Counted from the stretch's first letter, positions 10,437 to 20,195 are shown. The stretch is DNA of 46,790 nt from Candidatus Guanabacterium sedimentis (GCA_902505605.1 CABWKN010000035.1:1-46790), one strand, 5' to 3'. Made by a program: numbers and translations. The notes: generated from the sequence alone by a model not told the origin.

Positions 10437-10487
10437 TTCTAAACCTCCTCTAAAAAAGTTTTGTTGCCATTATCTTATTAATGTATC

Positions 10488-11123
10488 TCATTCTCCAATA
10501 AATTTCCAATTCTTGACTAACATAACCAAAGCGTATATCCCTGTCCAGAAAAGAACACAGTCTTCATATAGGTTTAATGCTCCTACGCATTTACCAAAGG
10601 CAGGAAGTGCCCATATTAAAAGTAATATATAGATTTTTCTATCAACCTTCGGTATCGCTGCTGCAAGCAACGCAAGGGCGAATACTGTTGTGGGGCAAGG
10701 CATTACCCCAAATATACAGGATTCTGGATAGAAATGACCAATAACAAATCCAATTAACGGATATAAGAAAGCGCAAAGAACCAGAAAGATAGTTAAATAT
10801 TTTTGCCATCTCGTTTCGGGAAGGCTAAACTGGCTTTTATTTGCCAGTATATCCCAGGCAAAAAAAATTGCTGCAAGGATAAATAAAGGAGCTCCTAAAA
10901 ATACACCGGGGAGTTTCCTACCGAAAATTAAGAAAAAGATTACCCCATTCCAGGCAAAAGTAAATGATAAATAAGCCTTCATTATTTTATTTATCCTGGC
11001 ATATGGTCTTGCAAATAAAAGATAAGTCAATACAACGGCTACAGCTATGGTTATTATCTGCATCGGGAAGATGGCATTGTTATAGACTCCAATCTGGCTC
11101 CACCAGCTTTCTGCGCTCATCAT
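10488..11123 (-). CDS. DUF6064-like integral membrane protein
   Basis: Multiple TM segments; 'IGVYNNAIFPMQ', 'ESCIFGVMPCPTTVFALALL' resemble DUF6064 proteins. Confidence 0.65.
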   Translation of the reverse strand: MMSAESWWSQIGVYNNAIFPMQIITIAVAVVLTYLLFARPYARINKIMKAYLSFTFAWNGVIFFLIFGRKLPGVFLGAPLFILAAIFFAWDILANKSQFSLPETRWQKYLTIFLVLCAFLYPLIGFVIGHFYPESCIFGVMPCPTTVFALALLAAAIPKVDRKIYILLLIWALPAFGKCVGALNLYEDCVLFWTGIYALVMLVKNWKFIGE

Positions 11124-11202
11124 GTATCACCTCATCTAAAGTGATACTTCTTTCGCAAAGCACCTGTTAACTCTGGTTGTGTATGATGGGATACTCTCCA
11201 CT

Positions 11203-11790
11203 TCACTGACCATGTTGTTTCTCTATCAACTCACGAATAGCGGTAATTTCTTTCAAGATACGACCCATAGTGTCTGACTCGCCGATTTCCATGACCTCAC
11301 CCTTCACTCCTTCAGGCCTGCTAATTATATAACCCTTAATCCCTTCCATAATAGCATCCTTCAATCCGCTGAGGTCCCTGACTCCCATCATTTTAAGTTC
11401 CGCTTTACCGCCTTCGGGGCCAGCAGCACCGGCGGTTTGGACATGTATCGTCCCAATGTTGAACATCCTTTGAACCGGTCCCTGTATAACATCTACATTG
11501 GTAATTTTAGGATAGGGAATGGTAACCTGCTTTCTCCAGAACACACCCTTTTTCATTCTCACAGAATCCCGGTTGATCGCGTATTCCAGAGAGCGGTAGA
11601 AGGCTGAGATCCAGAGAAGTTCGCATGCCATAACTATTACCCATCCGGCGGTGCAAATTCCGAAAATAAGCTTGTCAATGGTAAAGAGCAGAACTACACA
11701 CAGCGCAAGAATAGGGATGAAAAGAACCATCCATATAATAAGCCAAATAGTTTTCTGCTCTTTTTCCGGTCTGGCAAGTATAGCGTTCAT
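11203..11790 (-). CDS. PH domain-containing (bPH2/YdbT-like) membrane protein
   Basis: Two TM helices followed by 'RSLEYAINRDSVRMKKGVFWRKQVTIPYPKITNVDVIQGPVQRMFNIGTIHVQTAG'. Confidence 0.85.
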   Translation of the reverse strand: MNAILARPEKEQKTIWLIIWMVLFIPILALCVVLLFTIDKLIFGICTAGWVIVMACELLWISAFYRSLEYAINRDSVRMKKGVFWRKQVTIPYPKITNVDVIQGPVQRMFNIGTIHVQTAGAAGPEGGKAELKMMGVRDLSGLKDAIMEGIKGYIISRPEGVKGEVMEIGESDTMGRILKEITAIRELIEKQHGQ

Positions 11791-11936
11791 TTTAACTCCT
11801 TTCGGACAGGGCTTTAACTGATAAATGGTACAATATCATTGATCATTTTGCAGTGCTGTGGCGACTTTTTGTCACGCTTACCTGCTTCTCTTAAGCCTTA
11901 AATATTCCGGTTATCAAAAGCATCTTAACTGGCTGG

Positions 11937-13157
11937 TCAGGTGATTTTTTTAGTTTCTGCAGGAAATTTCTTATATTCCCCTGAGGTTAAGATTGCATCA
12001 ATCGCGCTGAATAAGATATCTATTTCCTCGTCCCTGGTGTAGAAGTGAGGTCCGACCCTGATGACATCGGGCTCTTGATTCCCTCCTTTTCGGAAGTCAA
12101 CTTTAATTCCTTTTTTCTCTAATGCTTGCTTGACAGGAAAAGCGTGCAGAAAGCCGAGGGAGATAGCTCCTCCCCTTAATTCATTGTCCTCCAGCGTGAA
12201 GAGGCTGAATCCTCTTTCTTTGGCTTTGTTAATAATAAGCTCAGTCTGATGAAGGGATTTTTGTCGTATCTGAGAAATTCCTATCTTATTGATAATATCC
12301 AGCCCAGCCAGCGCGGTATACAGACAGGGAACAGGCGGAGTCCCTGACATGAACCTATAGGAGCTCTGTGCATATTCCATCCTCTGGCCAAAGAGAAAGG
12401 GATGCCTATGGGCAAACCATCCTGTTAATTGAGGTTCAAGGCTGGAAGCCAGTTCTGGCCGAACATATAAAAAAGCATTCCCGGGACCACCGCAGAGCCA
12501 CTTCAAACAGCCGCCAATGTAAAAATCGACATCAAGCCTTCTCACATCCACCGGAAGGGTGCCCGGTGCGTGATAGCCGTCAATGAGAGTCAATGCTCCC
12601 ACCTGGCGTGCTCGGGCAGCAATTTGGGAAATATCCTGAACATAAGCTGATTTGAAATAGACATGCGAAGTGGCAACAAAAAGGGTCTTCTCATCTGTCC
12701 TTTTTACAATATCATTCACATCAATGCCCGGCTGCCCGTGACTTTTGATTACCTCAAGCTCCCATCCCATACATTGTGCAATTTGATGAACAGCATAAAG
12801 TATAGAGGGAAAATCGTGGTCGGTCATGATAATCTTGTTTCTTTTGTTGGCATTGAGCGAAAACATGGTTGATAGTACCACCCAATGGCTGACCGTGGCG
12901 TTGGTCATCATAGTCACTTCATCATCACCAGCGCCGATAAGAGAAGCCACCTGATTACCGACCCTGCCAGAAAGTTCCCACCATTCTCTCTCCCAGGCAC
13001 CCACACCTTCTTCTGCCCACAACTGGTAATATCTTTTAAGTCCTTCCAGAGCCTGCCTGGGAACAGCGCCTAAAGAATTGCTAATGAGATAGACACTCCG
13101 GGCTAAGATTGGAAATTCATTCCGTATTAAATCTAAATCCCGGTTTAAGTCCCACAT
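11937..13157 (-). CDS. PLP-dependent class V aminotransferase / kynureninase-like protein
   Basis: 'VDFYIGGCLKWLCGGPGNAFLYVRPEL' (PLP lysine), 'VIRVGPHFYTRDEEIDILFSAID'. Confidence 0.82.
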   Translation of the reverse strand: MWDLNRDLDLIRNEFPILARSVYLISNSLGAVPRQALEGLKRYYQLWAEEGVGAWEREWWELSGRVGNQVASLIGAGDDEVTMMTNATVSHWVVLSTMFSLNANKRNKIIMTDHDFPSILYAVHQIAQCMGWELEVIKSHGQPGIDVNDIVKRTDEKTLFVATSHVYFKSAYVQDISQIAARARQVGALTLIDGYHAPGTLPVDVRRLDVDFYIGGCLKWLCGGPGNAFLYVRPELASSLEPQLTGWFAHRHPFLFGQRMEYAQSSYRFMSGTPPVPCLYTALAGLDIINKIGISQIRQKSLHQTELIINKAKERGFSLFTLEDNELRGGAISLGFLHAFPVKQALEKKGIKVDFRKGGNQEPDVIRVGPHFYTRDEEIDILFSAIDAILTSGEYKKFPAETKKIT

Positions 13158-13574
13158 TGCTTATGTCCAAAAGTAACCTTGAGCAGTTAATAATCAGAAA
13201 ATATAGGGGAATTTATCGTCAGTAAACAATAAGTTTATCCATTTGGTATTGATACCCATTCTCATCTCCGACAGTTTTACACTATATCACGGGAATAGTG
13301 GTATATCAAGTAAGCATTGTTGCATACAAGGGGTAGTGAATTAATTTCGCCACAATTAGAGAGAATTGATTATGCCGATATGCATTAATCACTTTTTAAG
13401 GAACACTCTAATTTTCAAAGAGGCTTTTCAAGATGTTTTCTCGCCCACAATTTAGATTGCGGACATCTATACCGCTATCAGTAATACTTTCTGGGAAAAA
13501 AATATCACCTGCTGCGTTTTTTGGTTCTCAAAGGTGATTTATCTTGCTATAATGTATTTTCAGCAAGGAGTTAA

Positions 13575-14924
13575 ATGGTAAAAAAGAGACGAACGAGGAT
13601 GATCATCTTATTGGCTTTCTTACTCCTCATCGCCATTGGAGTGGTATGGTTCCTGAGATGGACCAACCCCGACTTTGCCTCCAGCCTGAAAAGTGTCCAG
13701 CGCAACCAAGTTACCAAAAAGCTTATCATCTGTGTTGATGGGGTCCCCTGGAGAACTATAGACCAGTTGCGTCAAAAGAAGCATTTCAAAGCCTTCCACC
13801 GACCGAGCAAGGTGATAGTCTCCTTCCCCACTATGACCAATGTCACTTCCACCGTTATATGGAACGCCAGCAAGGTCGCCGGTTATGAGAGCGCCTACTT
13901 CGACAAGGATAAGAACCTTATGGTCGGCGGAGTCAGCAAGTATCTCCACAAAAGGGTTATCAAACCGGGAGACTTTCATCAACACTTCGACTATCTCGAG
14001 CCAGTCCCCTATGAATTCCTCATCTATGTGCTGCCCAGAAGAATCTGTAAATCCGATTTAAAGCGATTCTTAGAAGCTTACAGCAGCTCAGAAAAGGATA
14101 AATTCTGCACCTTTATAAAATCGACCGACGGCTTAATGCATATATTGGGCAAAGAGGGAGCGGAAGAAATTCTTCTCGCTCTGGATGACATCCTGCAGAA
14201 GATTTACTATTCCCGCAAGGGTGATATTGAAATAATGCTCTTCTCAGACCACGGCTTCAACTTTGGCAAAAGCCAAAGGGTGAAATTGAAGTCATTCCTT
14301 AAATCCAGCGGTTTCACTGTGAGAAATGACCTTCGGGATGAGAATAGTGTTATCCTTCTGAGCTTTGGGTTGGTTAGCTTTGCCGCCATTTACACAGGAG
14401 AGAATAACAAGAGAAAGATAGCCCAGCAGGTACCTGTTCTGGAAGGAGTAGATTTCTCCGCTTATCGTATGAACAATATTATTTATATCTTCGGCCAGGA
14501 AGGTGAGGCGAAAATACTCAAGAAAACGGTTAATAATACCGAGCTGTATAAATATGAGATAATTAGCGGGGACCCCTTGTCATACAAGGACATCTTAGAG
14601 AAGCTGACACACCTCGGAAAGGCTGATGGCGAGGGATATATTCCCGACTCCGATTGGTTTGAAGCAACCAAAGACCACCCCTATGTCGATGCCCTTAAAC
14701 GCTTGTACCAGGCTTTCAGCGGTCAGGTGGAATCCGATGCTGACATCCTCATCTCCCTGAAGGATGGCTACTTTCACGGAAATGCCCTATTCTCCCGCAT
14801 AGCTACCATCTTGGGAACCCACGGCAGCCTGCTGGATACGAATAGTGTGGGGTTCTTTATGAGCACCGCCCAAGATGTTCCCTCCCATATCAGGGATAAT
14901 CAGCTTACTGATTATCTTAGGTAA
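13575..14924 (+). CDS. Type I phosphodiesterase/nucleotide pyrophosphatase (alkaline phosphatase superfamily), membrane anchored
   Basis: N-terminal TM; 'KLIICVDGVPW', 'FPTMTNVTST', 'LFSDHGF', 'GTHGSL' metal/nucleophile motifs; AAGGAG upstream. Confidence 0.85.
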   Translation: MVKKRRTRMIILLAFLLLIAIGVVWFLRWTNPDFASSLKSVQRNQVTKKLIICVDGVPWRTIDQLRQKKHFKAFHRPSKVIVSFPTMTNVTSTVIWNASKVAGYESAYFDKDKNLMVGGVSKYLHKRVIKPGDFHQHFDYLEPVPYEFLIYVLPRRICKSDLKRFLEAYSSSEKDKFCTFIKSTDGLMHILGKEGAEEILLALDDILQKIYYSRKGDIEIMLFSDHGFNFGKSQRVKLKSFLKSSGFTVRNDLRDENSVILLSFGLVSFAAIYTGENNKRKIAQQVPVLEGVDFSAYRMNNIIYIFGQEGEAKILKKTVNNTELYKYEIISGDPLSYKDILEKLTHLGKADGEGYIPDSDWFEATKDHPYVDALKRLYQAFSGQVESDADILISLKDGYFHGNALFSRIATILGTHGSLLDTNSVGFFMSTAQDVPSHIRDNQLTDYLR

Positions 14925-14930
14925 TACATA

Positions 14931-15164
14931 TTGACCAAAAGAGCACCTACTCTGGGTTACAAAGCAGAGGCCAGAGAGAGGGTCAATCTGCTTATCCTCG
15001 GAGGGGATATGGTAGCTATCGATTCCTATTGCGGAAGAATAATGGAGCAATACTATGATACCTTTAAATTTAGGATAGTAGAGCCCTGCCTCTCTTATGC
15101 CGAAAGCCTCGGGCTGGGAACAGCGGACCTTAGTAAAGTGGAAATAATTGAACTGGAAACATGA
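14931..15164 (+). pseudogene. C-terminal remnant of a DUF362 family protein
   Basis: 77 aa: 'RVNLLILGGDMVAIDSYCGRIMEQYYDTFKFRIVEPCLSYAESLGLGTADLSKVEII' matches the end of DUF362 proteins; the N-terminal bulk is missing. In frame with the phosphodiesterase, one TAA and two codons downstream. Confidence 0.6.
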
Positions 15165-15223
15165 TGAGCGGGCTATCTGAAGAATTGAGAAAACAAAATT
15201 GCAAAATTAAAGGAGCTCATATT

Positions 15224-15784
15224 ATGAGAAAGATTCAATTTGAAGTAATAACCCTTTTAGCAATGTTTCTTATTGTCCCGGCTGCTGTGCTTTGCGGAAT
15301 GCAGGAAAAGAAAGCAGAAAATCTTCCCATTGAGGTGAAGATAAAAACCACTACCCCGATGAGCATCGCCTATCTGGAACATAAGGGACCTTACTCGGAA
15401 CTGCAACCAGTCTTTAACGAAGTGATGAGCTACGCCTTTCAGAAAAAGCTGGAATTAGCGGGACCCCCGGCAGGAATTTACTACGACGACCCTGCTCAGG
15501 TGCCAGCCTCTGAATTACGCTGTGAGATCGGAGTCCAGATAAAGGGTGAGCCGCAGGTGGACCCCCCGTTCAGGGTAAAAGAGATACCCTCCCAGGAGGT
15601 AGGCTATGCATTGCTCAAGGGACCCTATGAGAAAATTGCCCTTCGCTATCCAGAAATCATCAGCTCCCTGATGGAACAAGGCTACAAGATAGTCGGTCCT
15701 ATTATAGAAATATACCGTGTCAGTGGACCAAACATACAGCCTGAGGAATATCTGACCGAGGTCTGGTTCCCCATAGGAAAATAG
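15224..15784 (+). CDS. Exported GyrI-like / effector-binding domain protein
   Basis: Signal peptide, then 'MSIAYLEHKGPYSELQPVFNEVMSYA', 'GPPAGIYYDDP', 'YALLKGPYEKI'; AAAGGAG before ATG 15224. Confidence 0.78.
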   Translation: MRKIQFEVITLLAMFLIVPAAVLCGMQEKKAENLPIEVKIKTTTPMSIAYLEHKGPYSELQPVFNEVMSYAFQKKLELAGPPAGIYYDDPAQVPASELRCEIGVQIKGEPQVDPPFRVKEIPSQEVGYALLKGPYEKIALRYPEIISSLMEQGYKIVGPIIEIYRVSGPNIQPEEYLTEVWFPIGK

Positions 15785-15802
15785 AGCCTCCAATAGCGAG
15801 AA

Positions 15803-16012
15803 CTACTTTCTCCCGTACACGGAGATAAAGCGGCTCAGAGAGCGATCGTAGGTTCGCTCTACATCGTCGGGAAAAAGGCAGGCGGGAAGCTCTCTCATTT
15901 GCCAGTGATACTGAATACACTGACAGCAGAATCCCTTGCGGCTGCAAGGCTCATAAGTGCAATTGCACCTCTTGAGGTTGGCCTGAAAATTATCGCACTC
16001 TCGTTGTCCCAT
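15803..16012 (-). CDS. DUF6485-like small cysteine-rich protein
   Basis: 'NLKRCNCTYEPCSRKGFCCQCIQYHWQMRELPACLFPDDVERTYDRSLSRF'. Confidence 0.75.
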   Translation of the reverse strand: MGQRECDNFQANLKRCNCTYEPCSRKGFCCQCIQYHWQMRELPACLFPDDVERTYDRSLSRFISVYGRK

Positions 16013-16133
16013 AATCGGCTCCCTGCTTACTAATGCGGTTTACCTTATAATAGAAAAAGAAAGGAGGCAATTCACCACCTTATAACCGTCTTCACCATTC
16101 ATTTTCCAACCTTCATATTATAAGGGTTAAATT

Positions 16134-16433
16134 GTGACAATGTCTACCAAGAAAACAGATTACCGCCCGGCAAGCACCTGTGAACGCTGCGGGAAATATC
16201 TCCATCCCGGAGGCCTGAAATATCGGGTGGATATAACCATCACCTCGGCGTTCAATGGCGTAATAGACGAGCACTACGAGGAAGGAGAAATGGAGAAACT
16301 GGCAGAAGAAATAAAGCGGATGGATCCCGAAGAACTGGAAAAAGAGGTCTACCAGGAGCTAACCATTACCCTGTGTAACCATTGTCGGAAGAAATTAATT
16401 AACTATCTCAGCGAAGGCGAAGAAATACATTAG
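16134..16433 (+). CDS. Small putative zinc-binding protein
   Basis: 99 aa with paired CxxC motifs 'CERC' and 'CNHC'. Start GTG 16134 or ATG 16140. Confidence 0.65.
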   Translation: MTMSTKKTDYRPASTCERCGKYLHPGGLKYRVDITITSAFNGVIDEHYEEGEMEKLAEEIKRMDPEELEKEVYQELTITLCNHCRKKLINYLSEGEEIH

Positions 16434-16867
16434 CCCAGTTTCTTCCTCACCCAGGTTTTATCCTGCTCCAGTATGTGGACTACATTCCATCCTTTCTCCT
16501 CAAGTGCCTGGGCTATAAAGCGGCGATGACACCTCCAGGGCAACCGCTCGGCACACAGCAGAGCGGCGGTAAATCTACTCGCCCATCGCATCACTTCCTC
16601 AACTCCCGTTTGAAAACCAGTGGTCTGCGTATAGCTGTGATACCCTCCCCGGCGATAACCCCCCAGCTGCTCACCCATATAAAGATACTCAATCCCTGAA
16701 GCTTTAAGGAAGTGGGATAGATTGTCTCTATTGAAATGCTCCAGCTTGCTCACGGGAAAGCGGCGGACATCTATCACCAGTTGGATTTTATACGCCTTTA
16801 TCAGCTCGAGAAACTCCTCCTCAGAGCGAAGGCTGCTTCCCAAAGTATAAATAATCTTATTAACCAA
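16430..16867 (-). CDS. DUF488 family protein
   Basis: 'IYTLGSSLRSEEEFLELIKAYKIQLVIDVRRFPVSKLEHFNRDNL', 'YMGEQLGGYR', 'LLCAERLPWRCHRRFIA'. Confidence 0.9.
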   Translation of the reverse strand: MVNKIIYTLGSSLRSEEEFLELIKAYKIQLVIDVRRFPVSKLEHFNRDNLSHFLKASGIEYLYMGEQLGGYRRGGYHSYTQTTGFQTGVEEVMRWASRFTAALLCAERLPWRCHRRFIAQALEEKGWNVVHILEQDKTWVRKKLG

Positions 16868-17033
16868 TATATAGGCTCCTCGACAATTTTTTAATCAGCG
16901 GGCATTATAAAATGAGAGAACCAAAGACACCATCCTTTCTTAGATAATGGCGGGCAAGGATTCCTGCATGCTGAAATAATAAATATTCTCGCCGGCGAAG
17001 TGTCGGGATTTCCGGTAACGGAAGGGGCGATAT

Positions 17034-18254
17034 TTACTCTAATTCAAAGAAGCTGAGCTGTTCCTCCTCATCAGATTTCAGCGGTATTATTTTATAGTCC
17101 TCTTCTGTTCGTTGATAACTCTTGATTTTCTCCACCAGCTCTGGGCTCCAGTTTCCCTCTTCAACCGCCTTGGCTAAAGCAGAAGTGCTGAGGTCGGAGA
17201 CCTCCATCCACTTACCCTCCTGCTTCAGCAAATCCTCCAGAGCTTTTCTCTCCTGTGCCATGTCTTTGCCAGGGAATTTTGCCCTCTGGTAAATTTTCAC
17301 CCGGAGTTTATTATTCTTTCCTCTGATTATCTCAATCCCCTCCCGCCTGGCGTAGGCGATGATAGCCTCTTTCAGCTTTTCCAGCTCAGCTTTAATCCTC
17401 CTCTTCTCAGCCACCAGTTCGGTGTAGAGGTTAACAAGCTGGTAGCCCTCTTCAGCGGAATACTTATCGGCGGGGAGGGCAATGAGATGGGCGAGGTGCT
17501 TCATCAAGGGGCAGAGGTCGGGGTAATGACACCAGTAGCACAATGGGCTCTCCACAGGGGGGAAGTCATCTAAAGCTTCAATCCTGCGGATCTGCTCCAA
17601 TGTTTGATCTTTGAGCTTGGCAAGCTGAGCGGGTGAGCGGGTGGAACGAAGCTCCCGGTCGAATGCCAGGTAATGCCACACCAGGGCGAAATGGCGGGCA
17701 TCCGGTAGCATCTCTGTCAGGGCGAGCTGGTAAAGACCGAGTTGCTGGTCGGAATCAACCTCCTGCTGGTGAGGAAGCTTGGAGGAGGTTTTGTAATCAT
17801 GAATCTCGTAGATACCTTCTGAGGTCTGCGCCAGGCGGTCGATGTAGCCAATGAATTGATAGTCACCGGTCTCATCCAGGCAAAATCTTAATTCCTTCTC
17901 CAATCCAATAGTTAAAGAATCCTCAAACGGGGAATGGCGCTCATAATAGTTCTTGATGCACCTTCTACCCATCTCCTTGTAATGTTCTACCGTGTATTCC
18001 TTTTTGACAATGCGTACCAGAGGATGCCATTTTCGGCTCCATTGCTCTTCGTAAAACTCAATTAAGTCGGACAAGGAGTTCCGCTTGGTAAACATAAGGT
18101 CTTTGTAAAGCTTGCGCAAAGTATCATGAACCTGGCTCCCCATAAAAGCCTCAATGTTCTCCGTCTCCCTTTTAATTCTATCAATATAGTGGAGTTTGTA
18201 TTGCAGAGGGCAGTTATCAAAGGTGGACAATTTTGAATAGGAGTAAACAGGCAT
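17034..18254 (-). CDS. PD-(D/E)XK (RecB/AddB/Cas4-like) nuclease with probable Fe-S cluster
   Basis: 'YSYSKLSTFDNCPLQYKLHYI', 'GYIDRLAQ', 'EIHDYKTSSKLP', 'DQQLGLYQLAL', 'LCYWCHYPDLCPLMK'. Start at 18254 (GGGAGG upstream). Confidence 0.87.
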   Translation of the reverse strand: MPVYSYSKLSTFDNCPLQYKLHYIDRIKRETENIEAFMGSQVHDTLRKLYKDLMFTKRNSLSDLIEFYEEQWSRKWHPLVRIVKKEYTVEHYKEMGRRCIKNYYERHSPFEDSLTIGLEKELRFCLDETGDYQFIGYIDRLAQTSEGIYEIHDYKTSSKLPHQQEVDSDQQLGLYQLALTEMLPDARHFALVWHYLAFDRELRSTRSPAQLAKLKDQTLEQIRRIEALDDFPPVESPLCYWCHYPDLCPLMKHLAHLIALPADKYSAEEGYQLVNLYTELVAEKRRIKAELEKLKEAIIAYARREGIEIIRGKNNKLRVKIYQRAKFPGKDMAQERKALEDLLKQEGKWMEVSDLSTSALAKAVEEGNWSPELVEKIKSYQRTEEDYKIIPLKSDEEEQLSFFELE

Positions 18255-18397
18255 AAGGAGAACCTCCCTTTTCGTCATTATATTAGCATACAACCATAGC
18301 CATTGCAAAAATTTTTACCCCCGACAATTTCTTCCTTCTAAAAAGCATCCCTTAATGGTATACTCATAAACGATTTTGTTGAGAGGAGGTAAGGGGT

Positions 18398-19795
18398 ATG
18401 GAGGCACAAGAGATAAAGAAGGCATCTTTAACGTTTCATGGTGGGCTGGGAGGAGCAGTGTTTCCGTTCCTTATTGTAGTAGGGGGAGCTATCTACCTGG
18501 GGGTTGCCCGGGTTCCCGACATCTATGGCTACTGGCCGACCGTTGCTTTCGCTCTAGTGGCGGGGATGCTCTTGGCTAAGAACCGATATCGCTATACCGA
18601 AGTCCTCATCGAGGGGATGTCTCAGCCGATAGTCATGATAATGGTGGGCGCCTGGCTCTTCGCCTCTGTGATTGGCAATCTTATGTATGAGACCGGGCTG
18701 GTGGAGGCTCTCATCTGGATATGCTTAAAGATAGGGCTTACAGGAGGGCTTTTCACAGGAGCCACCTTCATTATAGCATGCCTGGTAGGCACCTCCACCG
18801 GAACCAGTGTGGGCACCATCATAACCTGCACCCCCATATTATACCCGGCAGGCTACCTGCTGGGAGCTCATCCAGTGGCTCTTATGGGGGCCATCCTCGG
18901 TGGAGGAGCTTTTGGGGACAACCTCTCACCCATCTCCGATACCACCATCGCCTCCGCTTTCACCCAGCGGACCGATATAGGAGGAGTGGTCAAAAGCAGG
19001 CTGAAATACGCCTTTCCTGCCGGAGGTATCGCTCTCATCTTCTATATACTATTCGGAAAAGGCAGCACTGCCATCCAGGAGGTAGATGCCATTGCTCAAA
19101 CTGCCAGCCCCCGGGGATTGCCCATGCTTCTGGTGCCTGTGTTAATTGTCATCCTTTGCCTTAAGGGACGCCATCTGCTGGAAGCCCTTTTCTGGGGAAT
19201 GCTTATCGGCTGCCTGACCGGATTACTCTTCAAACTGATAACCTTCAAAGACCTCTTCCGCCTGGAGAGAGCGTCGGGAAATGCCCAGGGGATAATTCTC
19301 GAAGGGATGAAAGGAGGGGTGGGTATATCTATTTTTACCATTCTCCTCATCGGACTGGTATATTCCCTGCAGGCGGCAGGGGTAATAGGCAGACTCATCT
19401 CCTGGGCGGAGAGGGTAATCGTGTCTGCCCGACAGGCTGAGTTTATAATGATGCTAAGCACATTCTTCACCAACCTCATTATGATCCAGAATACAGTCAC
19501 CATAGTCTCTGTGGGAGAGTTTGCCCGCCAGACAGGCGAACGGTTCCAGATTCACCCCAATCGCCGGGCTAACATATTGGATGTCGCCGCCAATGTCTTC
19601 CAGCATATTGTCCCCTATATGGTGACCGTGCTCATCGCCTCGGCATACAGCCAATATGGAGAGAAATATGGAGCGGCGAAGCTGACCCCTATCGCCATCG
19701 GGCTCCATAACTACCATAGCTGGATGCTCCTGGCGGTGCTGACCTTTGCCGTATTAAGTGGCTACGGACAAAGGTTTTTAAAGGACGACCGTTAA
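18398..19795 (+). CDS. nhaC: Na+/H+ antiporter, NhaC family
   Basis: About 12 TM segments; 'CLVGTSTGTSVGTIITCTPILYPAG', 'GAILGGGAFGDNLSPISDTTIASA'; GAGGAGGTAAGGGGT before ATG. Confidence 0.9.
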   Translation: MEAQEIKKASLTFHGGLGGAVFPFLIVVGGAIYLGVARVPDIYGYWPTVAFALVAGMLLAKNRYRYTEVLIEGMSQPIVMIMVGAWLFASVIGNLMYETGLVEALIWICLKIGLTGGLFTGATFIIACLVGTSTGTSVGTIITCTPILYPAGYLLGAHPVALMGAILGGGAFGDNLSPISDTTIASAFTQRTDIGGVVKSRLKYAFPAGGIALIFYILFGKGSTAIQEVDAIAQTASPRGLPMLLVPVLIVILCLKGRHLLEALFWGMLIGCLTGLLFKLITFKDLFRLERASGNAQGIILEGMKGGVGISIFTILLIGLVYSLQAAGVIGRLISWAERVIVSARQAEFIMMLSTFFTNLIMIQNTVTIVSVGEFARQTGERFQIHPNRRANILDVAANVFQHIVPYMVTVLIASAYSQYGEKYGAAKLTPIAIGLHNYHSWMLLAVLTFAVLSGYGQRFLKDDR

Positions 19796-19881
19796 AGGAA
19801 AGATAAACTCTGTCTTCCAGGTTAGAGAATTTCTTATTGACATCAGAGGAATTACTATATTAATATGAAAAAAATATTGGG

Positions 19882-19900
19882 CACCTCAGAAAAGGAGGTG
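19882..19900 (+). promoter_or_regulatory. Hairpin that would pair the ribosome-binding site of the Tat-signal ORF
   Basis: CACCTC (19882-19887) - AGAAAAG - GAGGTG (19895-19900); GAGGTG lies 7 nt before TTG 19908. Confidence 0.35.
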
Positions 19901-19907
19901 GGTAACA

Positions 19908-20195
19908 TTGGAAATCAGCCGACGAAGATTTCTCCAGGTAGGCGGGCTCTCAGCTTTAGCTATGGGGATGGCTTCATACCTCACAGAGACAAGACCTTCC
20001 ACTAACCGCGTAGCCTCAGAGGAAAAGGGAGAGGATAGCTCTAATCAGCTCCTGTGGAACCATGGAAGCCCTTATATCGGCTGTTCAACCACTTATTTCA
20101 ACAAACTGAATCCGACTGCTGAAGAGCAGTGGCTGGAGCTGGTTCACTTCCATATGTACCCCAAATGCAGGGATAGGTTTTTATTCCATCTATGA
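19908..20195 (+). CDS. Short Tat-signal protein, possibly truncated
   Basis: 95 aa; twin-arginine motif 'SRRRFLQVGGLSALAMG'; AAAGGAGGTG SD; no recognisable domain after the signal. Confidence 0.5.
   Translation: MEISRRRFLQVGGLSALAMGMASYLTETRPSTNRVASEEKGEDSSNQLLWNHGSPYIGCSTTYFNKLNPTAEEQWLELVHFHMYPKCRDRFLFHL

Noticed and set aside
13500-13575. Sigma70-like promoter before the phosphodiesterase gene (TATAAT 13548-13553)
   Set aside because: Good -10 match, but no convincing -35 at proper spacing; not reported as a feature.
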